Origin: Vicia villosa
Lineage: Eukaryota; Streptophyta; Magnoliopsida; Fabales; Fabaceae
Assembly: GCF_029867415.1 (NCBI RefSeq)
Contig: NW_026705208.1
Coordinates: 310,001 to 374,000, forward strand
Length of the DNA: 64,000 nucleotides
Reading direction: 5' to 3'
Shown here: piece by piece, positions 1 through 12,130 of the stretch
Position numbering within the stretch: position 1 is the stretch's first letter
Layout: each line of letters opens with the position of its first letter
Position numbers and translations under genes: made by a program
Notes under the pieces: generated by a model
Told to the model about the DNA's origin: nothing
Seen by the model: only the letters and a program-made list of their open reading frames with translations
Databases searched by the model: none

Positions 1-650
1 AAATATAACAAGATACACCAACGTTCCACTAAAGGTAGGAAAGGGATATACCGTCATACCATTGACGATAAAATATACCAACGTTCCACTAAAGGTATGA
101 ATAAAAATACATCGACGTGCCACTGACGATGAAATATAACAAGATACACCAACGTTCCACTAAAGGTAGGAAAGGGATATATCGTCGTACCATTGACGAT
201 AAAATATACGAACGTTCCACTGAAGGTATGAATAGATCATACATCGACGTGCCACTGACGATGAAATATAACAAGATACACCAACAATCCACTAAAGGCG
301 AGCTACCGACGTTCCACTGGAGGTAGGAAAGAGATATACCGTCGTACCATTGACGATAAAATATACCAACGTTTCACTGAAGGTATGAATAGAAATACAT
401 CGACGTGCCACTGACGATGAAATATAACAAGATACACCAATGTTCCACTGAAGGTGAGCTACCGACGTTCCACTGAAGGTAGGAAAGAGATACACCGTCG
501 TACCATTGACGATAAAATATACCAACGTTCCACTAGAGGTATGAATAGAAATACATCGACGTGCCACTGATGATGAAATATAACAAGATACACCAACGTT
601 CCACTGAAGGTGAGCTACCGATGTTCCACTGATGGTAGAAAAGCAAATAT
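1..650 (-). repeat. Tandem array in the Ogre3 3' UTR (higher-order repeat)
   Basis: The array is built of 25-37 bp modules sharing a core like CGTTCCACTGAAGGT, CGTACCATTGACGAT or CGTGCCACTGACGATG. These are ordered into larger units that restart with AAATATAACAAGATAC near 1, 131, 265, 418 and 575, so the period is 130-157 bp. Many modules have inverted ends, for example ATCGTC...GACGAT and CATCG...CGATG. It begins outside the window. Its assignment to the 3' UTR of the minus-strand Ogre3 is inferred from removing the Copia and Ogre2 insertions. Tandem arrays in Ogre 3' UTRs are known and can seed satellites. Confidence 0.8.
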
Positions 651-1072
651 ATTAACAACACTTTGCTTCTTTAAAAAATTGGGGGTGCCAACATAAGTGC
701 ACAATTTAAACAATAGTCATCCAGCAACCAAAATTCAATCCATGGCCAAATGGAAAGAAACTGTCAAATAAGACCAGATCAAGCGAGGGAATAACTCACT
801 GGATTTTTGTTCGTAAGCATTTTGAACAGAATAACTGAAATATATTATCCACATAGAAATAAATTCAGTGGGAATTTCAATGAAAGTGAATATTTTCTGC
901 ATAAAGATACTCTAAATGAAAGAGAAATCTGATGACAGTAAACTTGGCAAATATGAATGTATGACTGTTTTTTATGCATGTTAATGATGCATATGCTGCC
1001 AAAACTTAGCACAAGGATTAACTCAAGAGATAGAGTACAAGAATAACATAATCAAGCATGTCTCAAGCTGAG
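651..1072 (-). other. Ogre3 3' UTR sequence, no gene
   Basis: This is AT-rich non-coding sequence between the array and the Copia insertion point. It is read as part of the post-pol region of the minus-strand Ogre3, continuous with 39685-40014 once the Copia element is removed. Bases 1068-1072 (CTGAG) are one copy of the Copia target-site duplication. I see no ORF or RNA gene. Confidence 0.5.
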
Positions 1073-1982
1073 TGAAGGTGTTTTCATGTTGGCTGCATTT
1101 GTGGTAAAACATACCTGGTTAATATTGTGTTATCCAGGCTGCATATGTGTGAAGCTAATACAAGTTCTGTAGTGAATGTCATGACCGATGTCATGACATC
1201 CGTGTGTGACAGCAGGAGCTGTTATTGTTTATTAAATGTGTTTCCTGATTTCTCTCAATTATCAGTTTAGGAAACCTTTTATTGTGTGATGAATATTTTG
1301 TCCAGAGGATCATGCTGACAACACATTTTGTAACAACCAGATGGCGTGTAAATTAGGTTAACTTGGTTAACCCTAATTTGTTTCTAAAAAAAGCCCAAGG
1401 CCCAAGAGCTTCATATAAAAGACTGCAATCCTATTTTGGAACGCAGACAGAAGATTTTGTGTATTGTGAAGAACCGTAGTTCTGTAGCTGTCTCTTGTGA
1501 TCCAAGCAATTGTCCTTGATGATTGCGTTGGAATAGGTTGTGTGTGTTTATTGTCACTCTAAGATTTTAAGCACGAGTGTGTGTCTCTTGATTGAAGCTT
1601 TTAAGCAGATCAAGGTGTGTTTTTGAAGAGTGTCTTCTCTCTGTAATTGTTTATGTTTGTTTGTAATCACTGATGTGATTGAGGGGGAGTGAGTGGAGAT
1701 ACTCAGGTCTTGGAATAGGTTGGAATTGCATTGGGTAGGTTTTAAGTGAGGAGTTGTAAACGGGGGGGGGGGGGGGGGTTTAACTCCGAATTAATTCTGC
1801 TTATATTGGATTCCCTCACTGGCTTGGTAGCCCCCAGAGTAGGTTGTTTGAACCAAACTGGGTAAACAATTTTGTGTGTTTTTTATTGTTTTTATGTTGT
1901 TCTGTTATAATTATCTGTGTTGTGTAATTGTGGATGTCATAACATCCAGTAAGACATCGAGCGTGTGTTACTAGAATTTTCA
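1073..1982 (+). repeat. 5' LTR of the SIRE-type Copia element
   Basis: 910 bp, TGAAGG...TTTTCA. A TATAAAA box lies at 1414-1420. A G homopolymer of about 18 bases (around 1761-1778) replaces five Gs in the 3' LTR. The perfect palindrome GATGTCATGACATC (1187-1200) recurs near the U5 end as GGATGTCATAACATCC (1932-1947). Confidence 0.93.
1414..1420 (+). promoter_or_regulatory. TATA box, SIRE LTR
   Basis: TATAAAA inside the 5' LTR; the matching site in the 3' LTR is also TATAAAA. It is a plausible Pol II promoter and the transcription start is not visible. Confidence 0.6.
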
Positions 1983-1984
1983 AT

Positions 1985-1996
1985 TGGCATCAGAGC
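1985..1996 (+). promoter_or_regulatory. Primer-binding site (tRNA-iMet type), SIRE
   Basis: TGGCATCAGAGC lies two bases after the LTR. The plant initiator-methionine tRNA consensus is TGGTATCAGAGC, so there is one mismatch (C for T). Confidence 0.85.
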
Positions 1997-2053
1997 AGGC
2001 ACCCTGCCTGTTTACATCTGGGTGAGATCTAGGGATAACAAAATTCTGGTACT

Positions 2054-2587
2054 ATGGAGAAGGAACTGTTGGTGTTTGGGAATATACCACCTATCCTGGA
2101 TGGCTCTAACTATGACTACTGGAAACCTCGTATGGTAGCAGTCATAAAATCTGTGGACAGTAAGGCTTGGAGAGCTGTGGAAAGCGGATGGAAACATCCT
2201 GAGAAGATTATGGAAGATGGAACCACTGTTCTAATTCCTGAAACTCAATGGGGCAAAATTGAAGAAGAGCTAGCGTTGGGCAATTCCAAGGCCCTAAGTG
2301 CCTTATTCAATGGGATTGAAAAGAACATATTTAGACTTGTGCAACACTGTGAGCTAGCTAAAGATGCTTGGGATATCCTTAAAATAGCACATGAAGGCAC
2401 ATCCAAGGTAAAGATGTCTAGACTTCAAATGCTTACCACTAAATTTGAAAATCTCAAGATGAAAGAGGATGAAACCATTTATCAATTCTATATGAATGTC
2501 CTTGAGATTTCAAACAACTCAGAAGCCTTAGGAGAAAAAATGGCTGAAGAAAAATTGGTAAGAAAGATCCTCAGATCACTGCCTAAG
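2054..2587 (+). pseudogene. gag: SIRE gag, segment 1 (UBN2 domain)
   Basis: The first 178 codons of a Copia Gag capsid protein, starting at an ATG 57 bp after the primer site. It has the N-terminal DGSNYDYWKPRM motif and the UBN2 capsid core (ALSALFNGIEKNIFRLV, then SRLQMLTTKFENLKM, then KLVRKILRSLPK). The frame is cut after CCTAAG by the minus-strand Tekay-like element. The apparent continuation to 2680 is LTR sequence, not gag. The next codons are at 12092-12130, then from 34410. All junctions are in frame, so gag was intact when both elements inserted. Confidence 0.92.
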
Positions 2588-5270
2588 TGTAACACCCCAA
2601 TTCTACCCAAAGCATTTAGGCAAGAAAATATCAGAGTATTAAAATTTCATACAACACAATTAGGATGTTACACTAAGTAACCAAAGAAACACCTAGAAAA
2701 CAAACGGACATCAACGATGCCAAAAGCATACACACCTGCCAATAAAATGATACATAACACACGGAAGATATGAACATAAATATATACGTAAAGCTCTCAC
2801 TCTCAAAGAGGAGTTTTCCAAAATAAAGTGTTTACAATACACAATGGCACGTTATCATATATACATGTTCAAAAGAGTCATATACAAATAAATAACAACA
2901 GACTCCCGACTACCCAGTGTTACATATCAGAGCGACCGACAAGACCAACTGGAGAACTACCTCTTCCAAAAGACTCCCAAAGCGGCTAATCTGCAGGATG
3001 CCACTCAAGCATCAAATCAGCAGAAGGGTGAGAATATAATTCATAATGAAAGCATGACAATTATAGTAATGCCAACAAGTATTATCAAGAATCATACAAC
3101 AAGGTAATTCTCTAAGTCAACCACAATCAATATATAAGTAATGCGACACATGAATGATAACATAAATTATACAGACTGACGATGATGAATGAGACTCGAC
3201 TATGCATATGCATGTGGTACCAAATCCGGAGTAAAACTCCTCCTTGTCATTATGACAAATACACCTGCCGAGCATTATGCTGGGACTTTATTCCACTCAG
3301 GAAGCGCGCACGCTGTCGTCATCGAGCACGCAGCTCCCACTGATGACCTCTTGCCAATAAGGCTCATTCCATTACCGAGCATTAAGCCCCTACTGGTAAC
3401 CGTGCCCGCAGGCCATCTCTTAACAGCATTCCGCCATTAACGTATTGAAATGTTATGCTGTGCAAATATAAGACTCTTTTACACTACAACAACATCATCA
3501 ACAATATAACACGATCATACACTCACGTTACATCGTTTATATTCTATCCAAAAGGATACATCACCAATTAATAACATCGTTATCAATTACATCACACCAT
3601 AATTACCACACAGGCATTAATAAGCACATAACACACATTCACCGTCAAAACACACTAGCCACATCGGCATAAATGATCGCATAATTGCATCACATCAAAT
3701 TAATATTGGACATTGGCCCACAACTCCATCAATACATCATTCTCATAACAACAATTACTTGCCATAAGGCCACACATCATGTTAACAACAAACAACCAAA
3801 CATCGTCACATATCAAGAATGAACATTCATTAATACATAACACATATGAACATGATCTCATGTTATCGATAATTAATCACATACCTCGTATCAATACGAT
3901 AACATTCACACAACACATCATCATGATTTATCATGCACTAGTTCACAAAACCATTTATGAAAATCAACCAACCACTACTACATCCTACATCATCAACAAT
4001 TGCAACCAAGCACTATGATTATTTACCAATCATATTGCGTATATAAACCATTATGTGTTTTCATCAACAACCCTCATAACCAATTAACAACAAGCTAACC
4101 AAGCCTATACTATCATATAGAACATCCAACTAGCTTCCTAACACTTCGAACGGCGTACGAAACGGAGCTACGGATCAAAAGTTACAAGGTTCCAAAGTTT
4201 GGATAATTAAATATACTACACAACTCATCACTTGATCCTAATAAAAATAATGGAATACTTCATCCTATGAATCATTTAATTAGATAATAATATAGTTCAT
4301 TGCGTTAGCTTTCCAACGCTTCGAACGGCGACAAAATCGGAGTTACGGTTCAAGAGTTACGAAGTTTCAAAGTTTTGGAAAAACAGAAAAAACTGTCATC
4401 CGCTTCAGCTCCGCTCAGCGGACCTTGGCAGAGGATTTTCTGCAACAGGACCTCCGCTCAGCGGACCCACCTCCGCTCAGCGGACCTGCGTAAACCCAGA
4501 AAAAACCAGAACGCACCAGAACTGTTCCAGCCCCCTTATACCCACCAAAACCACTCCAAAACATCATTACAACATCAATACAACTCATACAAACCATAGA
4601 AACAACCTATTATCACACTTTTCATGGTTAATTCATCAATCTATCTCAAAACCTAACGTTTTATCCAAACTAAATCAAGCCATGGAAAAGGAAAACAAAC
4701 ATGATCAATCACCACAACACAACAAGGATATCATTTATTCATCATATAATCATTTTCAAACAAACTTAGATCAAACAAAGACCACACAAGAAAATTGTGG
4801 AAATTGGAACAAGAAGAACAAGAACAAGAACAAGACTATAAGAATCATACATCCAAGATAAATTAGATTCACCCCCTTACCTTGCTAAAGCAACGATCGG
4901 AACTCGATTCGGTTGAGAATCCACCAATCTCCACTTTTCCTCCTCTTTTCCTTCTTCTCCTTTCTCTCTTTCTTTCTCTTCTTTTTCTTTCCATCCTTTT
5001 TCCTTCTCACAATATTTCTTTCTTATAAAGAAAATATCTATCCCGCGGAAATGACCAAAATGCCCCTACGCTCAAATATCGTTCAAACGCCCCAAAACGT
5101 GGAATATTACCTTAATGATATTTCCAGTACCAAAAATATGAAAACCTTCAATTAAATATTAGTCCGCCATCCTGAACTAATACCGACTGAAACGACTCCA
5201 AAAACGGTAAAATTCCAATAAATGTCACAGACGTCCAAATCAACTATATACTTATTTTCCGGGCGTTACA
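2588..5270 (-). repeat. Full-length LTR (3' LTR) of the rearranged Tekay-like element
   Basis: 2683 bp. On the minus strand it begins TGTAACGCCCGG at 5270, directly after a polypurine tract (AGTGGGGGAGAG, 5282-5271), and ends GGGGTGTTACA at 2588. Three copies of the 13-bp palindrome TCCGCTCAGCGGA lie at 4410-4422, 4453-4465 and 4472-4484. A hairpin series lies at 3228-3281. Pyrimidine-rich low complexity spans about 4925-5010. Confidence 0.9.
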
Positions 5271-7285
5271 ACTCTCCCCCACTTAGAAGATTTCCGTCCT
5301 CGGAAATATCCCAAACACAAACAAACTTGGATACGCTATCGCCTCCGACTAACCAACTATCAAGCCACGAAAGCAACGACACAATCAACGCCAAACAACG
5401 AACCACTCTAGCTAAAAGCAAAACAACCAAAACACAACAACGACAACGAGATGCAATGCCCATACAATGCACTTGTCAACCAAACCGCAACCATAATGTT
5501 ACCGTCATCAAAGGCAACACACCTCTAATCCCCCATCCAAGGAATTAGCTACTTGTACTCAAACCATCACCATGGAAACGAGACATCATCTTAGATAAGG
5601 ACATAAAGTTCCACGACATATACAACTTCTGAAGAGCCTCTACAAAACTAGAATACCAACTACCCGGTCGCACAACATCCAAACAACCATGCCAAGACAT
5701 AGCAGTCAAACATGTAACCAAAACATCTGGTGGTCTTATAATTCCTACCACATCCACTGTCCATAATTTGAACTCTAACAATTCATACACATACGAACTG
5801 CGTCATTTCACGCTTCCGATGCGCACTCTGATTTCCCACAACAAACAGATTTACCAATTACATAACCAACTTCCAACTCCTTCTAGTATTCACCAGAAAC
5901 TCATTGTTCTCTCTTAACATACTCAACCTCTTAATATGCTGTGTCAGCTTGCACACCAGACAAAAGTCTTTGTATTATCCAATCAAAGGCAAAAAGCTAA
6001 TCCAAACACATCCTCGTTTCACAACACAAGCCCTCATAGATCCTTAAGTGACCAAACCGTCCTCTCAGTCTGACCATCCGTTTGAGGATGATACGCCAAA
6101 CTCAAACGCAACTTTGTATCCAAAGTACTTTGCGAACCTTCTCAAAATTTTCGGAAATAAATCTCGGATCTCAATCTAAACAATACCCTTCGAAACACCA
6201 TGCAAACAAACAAACCAACAAACAATTTTATCAACATACCACTCGCCAGTACTTCCATCGGTTAATCCATTCTTATCGAAATAACGTAAGCAGATTTCGT
6301 CAATATATCCACAATGACCCAAATCGCCTCACAATTACTCGACGTCCTCGGCAAACCAGAAACAAAATCCATAGAAATGCTATTCCACTTCTACTCAGGA
6401 ATGGATAACAGTTACATGAAACCAGACGACTCCTGACAAGTCAAACACGAATAAACAAATCCCTCCATATCCTTCTTCATTACCTTGCCACTAAAAATGA
6501 CCTTCTCAAATCTTGATACATCTTAGTAGCATCAGGATGAATACTCAAATCACTACGACGCACTTCATCCAAAGTCCTCTTTTCAAATCCGAACATTAGG
6601 AATACAACCTTGATCATGACATCCCATGACATTGTTCTTATCAATCCGAAGATCACCATATTTATCTTTGACTAATAAATGTCATCTTATCAACCCATTC
6701 AAATTCGATTCCTGACATTTTCTAATCTCATCAAGAATACCATAAGTAAGCTTTCACATATAAAGCTCAACACTTGAAGAAGTCGCTTTACGAACCAAAC
6801 TTAAATCTCACAACTGTTTCAACAATCACAATACTCGAATCATCAACATAGACGTATGCAATGGTTTCTCATATTCAACTCGTTCTGATCAAACGAATAC
6901 TTCAAACTCTTGTAGTCACGTACACACACAAATCTCGATCCGAATAATTAGTGCCTTCAAATTTCCCAAACAGAAATAACAACTGCCAACTCTAAATCTT
7001 GTGACAGATAAATCCTTTCAAAAATCTTAACTTGCATAAAAGCATAAACCACCACTTACCCCTTGAACATTCACTTCACTCAACCAAAAACTCATACAAA
7101 GAAACTTAGCAAACAACTTCTTCTTCCCAACACGGACAAAACAATCCTCAAGTACTTAGCATGCTCATCTTCACACTGATGATACCCATACCTCAAATCA
7201 AACTTGCAAAATAAACAAGCTCAAACCAACCCGATCCATCAAAATATCAATCCATCAAAATAAACAAGCTCAAACCAACCCGATA
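5271..7285 (-). pseudogene. Decayed chromovirus pol, copy 1
   Basis: No long frame survives on the minus strand, but recognisable pieces do. An integrase end ([13 protein letters not shown]) lies near 6059-6097. The integrase core around 6100-6480 includes [13 protein letters not shown] and WVIVD with stops and shifts. An RT piece like FDLRYGYHQ lies near 7180-7210, and an RNase H piece (DLELAVV) near 6985-7010. RT, RNase H and integrase are compressed into about 2 kb, so there are internal deletions as well as point damage. A direct repeat of about 26 bp sits at 7210-7235 and 7258-7283, beside the LTR junction. Confidence 0.8.
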
Positions 7286-8678
7286 CACATACCTCGTATC
7301 AATACGATAACATTCACACAACACATCATCATGATTTATCATGCACTAGTTCACAAAACCATTTATGAAAATCAACCAACCACTACTACATCCTACATCA
7401 TCAACAATTGCAACCAAGCACTATGATTATTTACCAATCATATTGCGTATATAAACAATTATGTGTTTTCATCAACAACCCTCATAACCAATTAACAACA
7501 AGCTAACCAAGCCTATACTATCATATAGAACATCCAACTAGCTTCCTAACACTTCGAACGGCGTACGAAACGGAGCTACGGATCAAAAGTTACAAGGTTC
7601 CAAAGTTTGGATAATTAAATATACTACACAACTCATCACTTGATCCTAATAAAAATAATGGAATACTTCATCCTATGAATCATTTAATTAGATAATAATA
7701 TAGTTCATTGCGTTATCTTTCCAACGCTTCGAACGGCGACAAAATCGGAGTTACGGTTCAAGAGTTACGAAGTTTCAAAGTTTTGGAAAAACAGAAAAAA
7801 CTGTCATCCGCTTCAGCTCCGCTCAGCGGACCTTGGCAGAGGATTTTCTGCAACAGGACCTCCGCTCAGCGGACCCACCTCCGCTCAGCGGACCTGCGTA
7901 AACCCAGAAAAAACCAGAACGCACCAGAACTGTTCCAGCCCCCTTATACCCACCAAAACCACTCCAAAACATCATTACAACATCAATACAACTCATACAA
8001 ACCATAGAAACAACCTATTATCACACTTTTCATGGTTAATTCATCAATCTATCTCAAAACCTAACATTTTATCCAAACTAAATCAAGCCATGGAAAAGGA
8101 AAACAAACATGATCAATCACCACAACACAACAAGGATATCATTTATTCATCATATAATCATTTTCAAACAAACTTAGATCAAACAAAGACCACACAAGAA
8201 AATTGTGGAAATTGGAACAAGAAGAACAAGAACAAGAACAAGACTATAAGAATCATACATCCAAGATAAATTAGATTCACCCCCTTACCTTGCTAAAGCA
8301 ACGATCGGAACTCGATTCGGTTGAGAATCCACCAATCTCCACTTTTCCTCCTCTTTTCCTTCTTCTCCTTTCTCTCTTTCTTTCTCTTCTTTTTCTTTCC
8401 ATCCTTTTTCCTTCTCACAATATTTCTTTCTTATAAAGAAAATATCTATCCCGCGGAAATGACCAAAATGCCCCTACGCTCAAATATCGTTCAAACGCCC
8501 CAAAACGCGGAATATTACCTTAATGATATTTCCAGTACCAAAAATATGAAAACCTTCAATTAAATATTAGTCCGCCATCCTGAACTAATACCGACTGAAA
8601 CGACTCCAAAAACGGTAAAATTCCAATAAATGTCACAGACGTCCAAATCAACTATATACTTATTTTCCGGGCGTTACA
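7286..8678 (-). repeat. Truncated LTR, copy 2
   Basis: Nearly identical to 3878-5270, the first 1393 bp of the LTR on the minus strand. It lacks the remaining 1290 bp. Palindromes and the pyrimidine-rich tract are retained. The junction at 7285/7286 recurs at 10693/10694. Confidence 0.9.
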
Positions 8679-10693
8679 ACTCTCCCCCACTTAGAAGATT
8701 TCCGTCCTCGGAAATATCCCAAACACAAACAAACTTGGATACGCTATCGCCTCCGACTAACCAACTATCAAGCCACGAAAGCAACGACACAATCAACGCC
8801 AAACAACGAACCACTCTAGCTAAAAGCAAAACAACCAAAACACAACAACGACAACGAGATGCAATGCCCATACAATGCACTTGTCAACCAAACCGCAACC
8901 ATAATGTTACCGTCATCAAAGGCAACACACCTCTAATCCCCCATCCAAGGAATTAGCTACTTGTACTCAAACCATCACCATGGAAACGAGACATCATCTT
9001 AGATAAGGACATAAAGTTCCACGACATATACAACTTCTGAAGAGCCTCTACAAAACTAGAATACCAACTACCCGGTCGCACAACATCCAAACAACCATGC
9101 CAAGACATAGCAGTCAAACATGTAACCAAAACATCTGGTGGTCTTATAATTCCTACCACATCCACTGTCCATAATTTGAACTCTAACAATTCATACACAT
9201 ACGAACTGCGTCATTTCACGCTTCCGATGCGCACTCTGATTTCCCACAACAAACAGATTTACCAATTACATAACCAACTTCCAACTCCTTCTAGTATTCA
9301 CCAGAAACTCATTGTTCTCTCTTAACATACTCAACCTCTTAATATGCTGTGTCAGCTTGCACACCAGACAAAAGTCTTTGTATTATCCAATCAAAGGCAA
9401 AAAGCTAATCCAAACACATCCTCGTTTCACAACACAAGCCCTCATAGATCCTTAAGTGACCAAACCGTCCTCTCAGTCTGACCATCCGTTTGAGGATGAT
9501 ACGCCAAACTCAAACGCAACTTTGTATCCAAAGTACTTTGCGAACCTTCTCAAAATTTTCGGAAATAAATCTCGGATCTCAATCTAAACAATACCCTTCG
9601 AAACACCATGCAAACAAACAAACCAACAAACAATTTTATCAACATACCACTCGCCAGTACTTCCATCGGTTAATCCATTCTTATCGAAATAACGTAAGCA
9701 GATTTCGTCAATATATCCACAATGACCCAAATCGCCTCACAATTACTCGACGTCCTCGGCAAACCAGAAACAAAATCCATAGAAATGCTATTCCACTTCT
9801 ACTCAGGAATGGATAACAGTTACATGAAACCAGACGACTCCTGACAAGTCAAACACGAATAAACAAATCCCTCCATATCCTTCTTCATTACCTTGCCACT
9901 AAAAATGACCTTCTCAAATCTTGATACATCTTAGTAGCATCAGGATGAATACTCAAATCACTACGACGCACTTCATCCAAAGTCCTCTTTTCAAATCCGA
10001 ACATTAGGAATACAACCTTGATCATGACATCCCATGACATTGTTCTTATCAATCCGAAGATCACCATATTTATCTTTGACTAATAAATGTCATCTTATCA
10101 ACCCATTCAAATTCGATTCCTGACATTTTCTAATCTCATCAAGAATACCATAAGTAAGCTTTCACATATAAAGCTCAACACTTGAAGAAGTCGCTTTACG
10201 AACCAAACTTAAATCTCACAACTGTTTCAACAATCACAATACTCGAATCATCAACATAGACGTATGCAATGGTTTCTCATATTCAACTCGTTCTGATCAA
10301 ACGAATACTTCAAACTCTTGTAGTCACGTACACACACAAATCTCGATCCGAATAATTAGTGCCTTCAAATTTCCCAAACAGAAATAACAACTGCCAACTC
10401 TAAATCTTGTGACAGATAAATCCTTTCAAAAATCTTAACTTGCATAAAAGCATAAACCACCACTTACCCCTTGAACATTCACTTCACTCAACCAAAAACT
10501 CATACAAAGAAACTTAGCAAACAACTTCTTCTTCCCAACACGGACAAAACAATCCTCAAGTACTTAGCATGCTCATCTTCACACTGATGATACCCATACC
10601 TCAAATCAAACTTGCAAAATAAACAAGCTCAAACCAACCCGATCCATCAAAATATCAATCCATCAAAATAAACAAGCTCAAACCAACCCGATA
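8679..10693 (-). pseudogene. Decayed chromovirus pol, copy 2
   Basis: Near-identical duplicate of 5271-7285 at an offset of 3408 bp, carrying the same disabling changes. The decay therefore came before the duplication. Confidence 0.85.
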
Positions 10694-12086
10694 CACATAC
10701 CTCGTATCAATACGATAACATTCACACAACACATCATCATGATTTATCATGCACTAGTTCACAAAACCATTTATGAAAATCAACCAACCACTACTACATC
10801 CTACATCATCAACAATTGCAACCAAGCACTATGATTATTTACCAATCATATTGCGTATATAAACAATTATGTGTTTTCATCAACAACCCTCATAACCAAT
10901 TAACAACAAGCTAACCAAGCCTATACTATCATATAGAACATCCAACTAGCTTCCTAACACTTCGAACGGCGTACGAAACGGAGCTACGGATCAAAAGTTA
11001 CAAGGTTCCAAAGTTTGGATAATTAAATATACTACACAACTCATCACTTGATCCTAATAAAAATAATGGAATACTTCATCCTATGAATCATTTAATTAGA
11101 TAATAATATAGTTCATTGCGTTAGCTTTCCAACGCTTCGAACGGCGACAAAATCGGAGTTACGGTTCAAGAGTTACGAAGTTTCAAAGTTTTGGAAAAAC
11201 AGAAAAAACTGTCATCCGCTTCAGCTCCGCTCAGCGGACCTTGGCAGAGGATTTTCTGCAACAGGACCTCCGCTCAGCGGACCCACCTCCGCTCAGCGGA
11301 CCTGCGTAAACCCAGAAAAAACCAGAACGCACCAGAACTGTTCCAGCCCCCTTATACCCACCAAAACCACTCCAAAACATCATTACAACATCAATACAAC
11401 TCATACAAACCATAGAAACAACCTATTATCACACTTTTCATGGTTAATTCATCAATCTATCACAAAACCTAACATTTTATCCAAACTAAATCAAGCCATG
11501 GAAAAGGAAAACAAACATGATCAATCACCACAACACAACAAGGATATCATTTATTCATCATATAATCATTTTCAAACAAACTTAGATCAAACAAAGACCA
11601 CACAAGAAAATTGTGGAAATTGGAACAAGAAGAACAAGAACAAGAACAAGACTATAAGAATCATACATCCAAGATAAATTAGATTCACCCCCTTACCTTG
11701 CTAAAGCAACGATCGAAACTCGATTCGGTTGAGAATCCACCAATCTCCACTTTTCCTCCTCTTTTCCTTCTTCTCCTTTCTCTCTTTCTTTCTCTTCTTT
11801 TTCTTTCCATCCTTTTTCCTTCTCACAATATTTCTTTCTTATAAAGAAAATATCTATCCCGCGGAAATGACCAAAATGCCCCTACGCTCAAATATCGTTC
11901 AAACGCCCCAAAACGCGGAATATTACCTTAATGATATTTCCAGTACCAAAAATATGAAAACCTTCAATTAAATATTAGTCCGCCATCCTGAACTAATACC
12001 GACTGAAACGACTCCAAAAACGGTAAAATTCCAATAAATGTCACAGACGTCCAAATCAACTATATACTTATTTTCCGGGCGTTACA
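10694..12086 (-). repeat. Truncated LTR, copy 3 (original 5' end of the element)
   Basis: This is the third copy of the 1393-bp partial LTR and ends at the CTAAG target duplication. Private changes such as TCTATCACAAAACC near 11457 and GATCGAAACTC near 11710 separate it from copies 1 and 2. Its position marks it as the remnant of the original 5' LTR. Confidence 0.88.
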
Positions 12087-12130
12087 CTAAGCGATTTGAT
12101 ATGAAGGTAACTGCCATAGAGGAAGCCCAA
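12087..12130 (+). pseudogene. gag: SIRE gag, segment 2
   Basis: The first five bases are the CTAAG duplication. Bases 12092-12130 are 13 codons (RFDMKVTAIEEAQ) that continue segment 1 in frame and belong to the conserved UBN2 tail. The last five bases (CCCAA, 12126-12130) are the Ogre1 target site. Confidence 0.93.

Larger units (their letters stand above)
2588..12086 (-). mobile_element. Rearranged Tekay-like Ty3/Gypsy element with a 3408-bp internal triplication
   Basis: It runs from TGTAACACCC to GGGCGTTACA with CTAAG at 2583-2587 and 12087-12091, so both original ends survive. Minus-strand order: partial LTR (12086-10694), pol remnant, partial LTR (8678-7286), pol remnant, full LTR (5270-2588). 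The sequence from 3878 repeats at 7286 and 10694 with a period of exactly 3408 bp and only a handful of substitutions. It belongs to the same LTR family as the chromovirus at 46802-55953, in the opposite orientation. The simplest history is a deletion from inside the 5' LTR into pol, then unequal exchange between LTRs. Confidence 0.9.

Noticed and set aside
1..650. Regular short repeats resembling a CRISPR array
   Set aside because: Spacers are themselves repeated, unit lengths vary, and the setting is a plant retrotransposon 3' UTR. The array at 56464-57436 is rejected for the same reason.
3189..3440. 83-codon frame on the plus strand in the Tekay-like LTR, also present at 48406-48657 and 55080-55331 with similar protein sequence
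   Set aside because: It runs antisense to the elements. Protein similarity follows from nucleotide similarity of a hairpin-rich LTR segment, so it is most likely a shadow frame.
4913..5155. 80-codon frame with a Phe/Ser-rich N-terminus, repeated at 8321 and 11729
   Set aside because: Product of the pyrimidine-rich tract in the LTR; its repetition is the 3408-bp duplication, not gene conservation.
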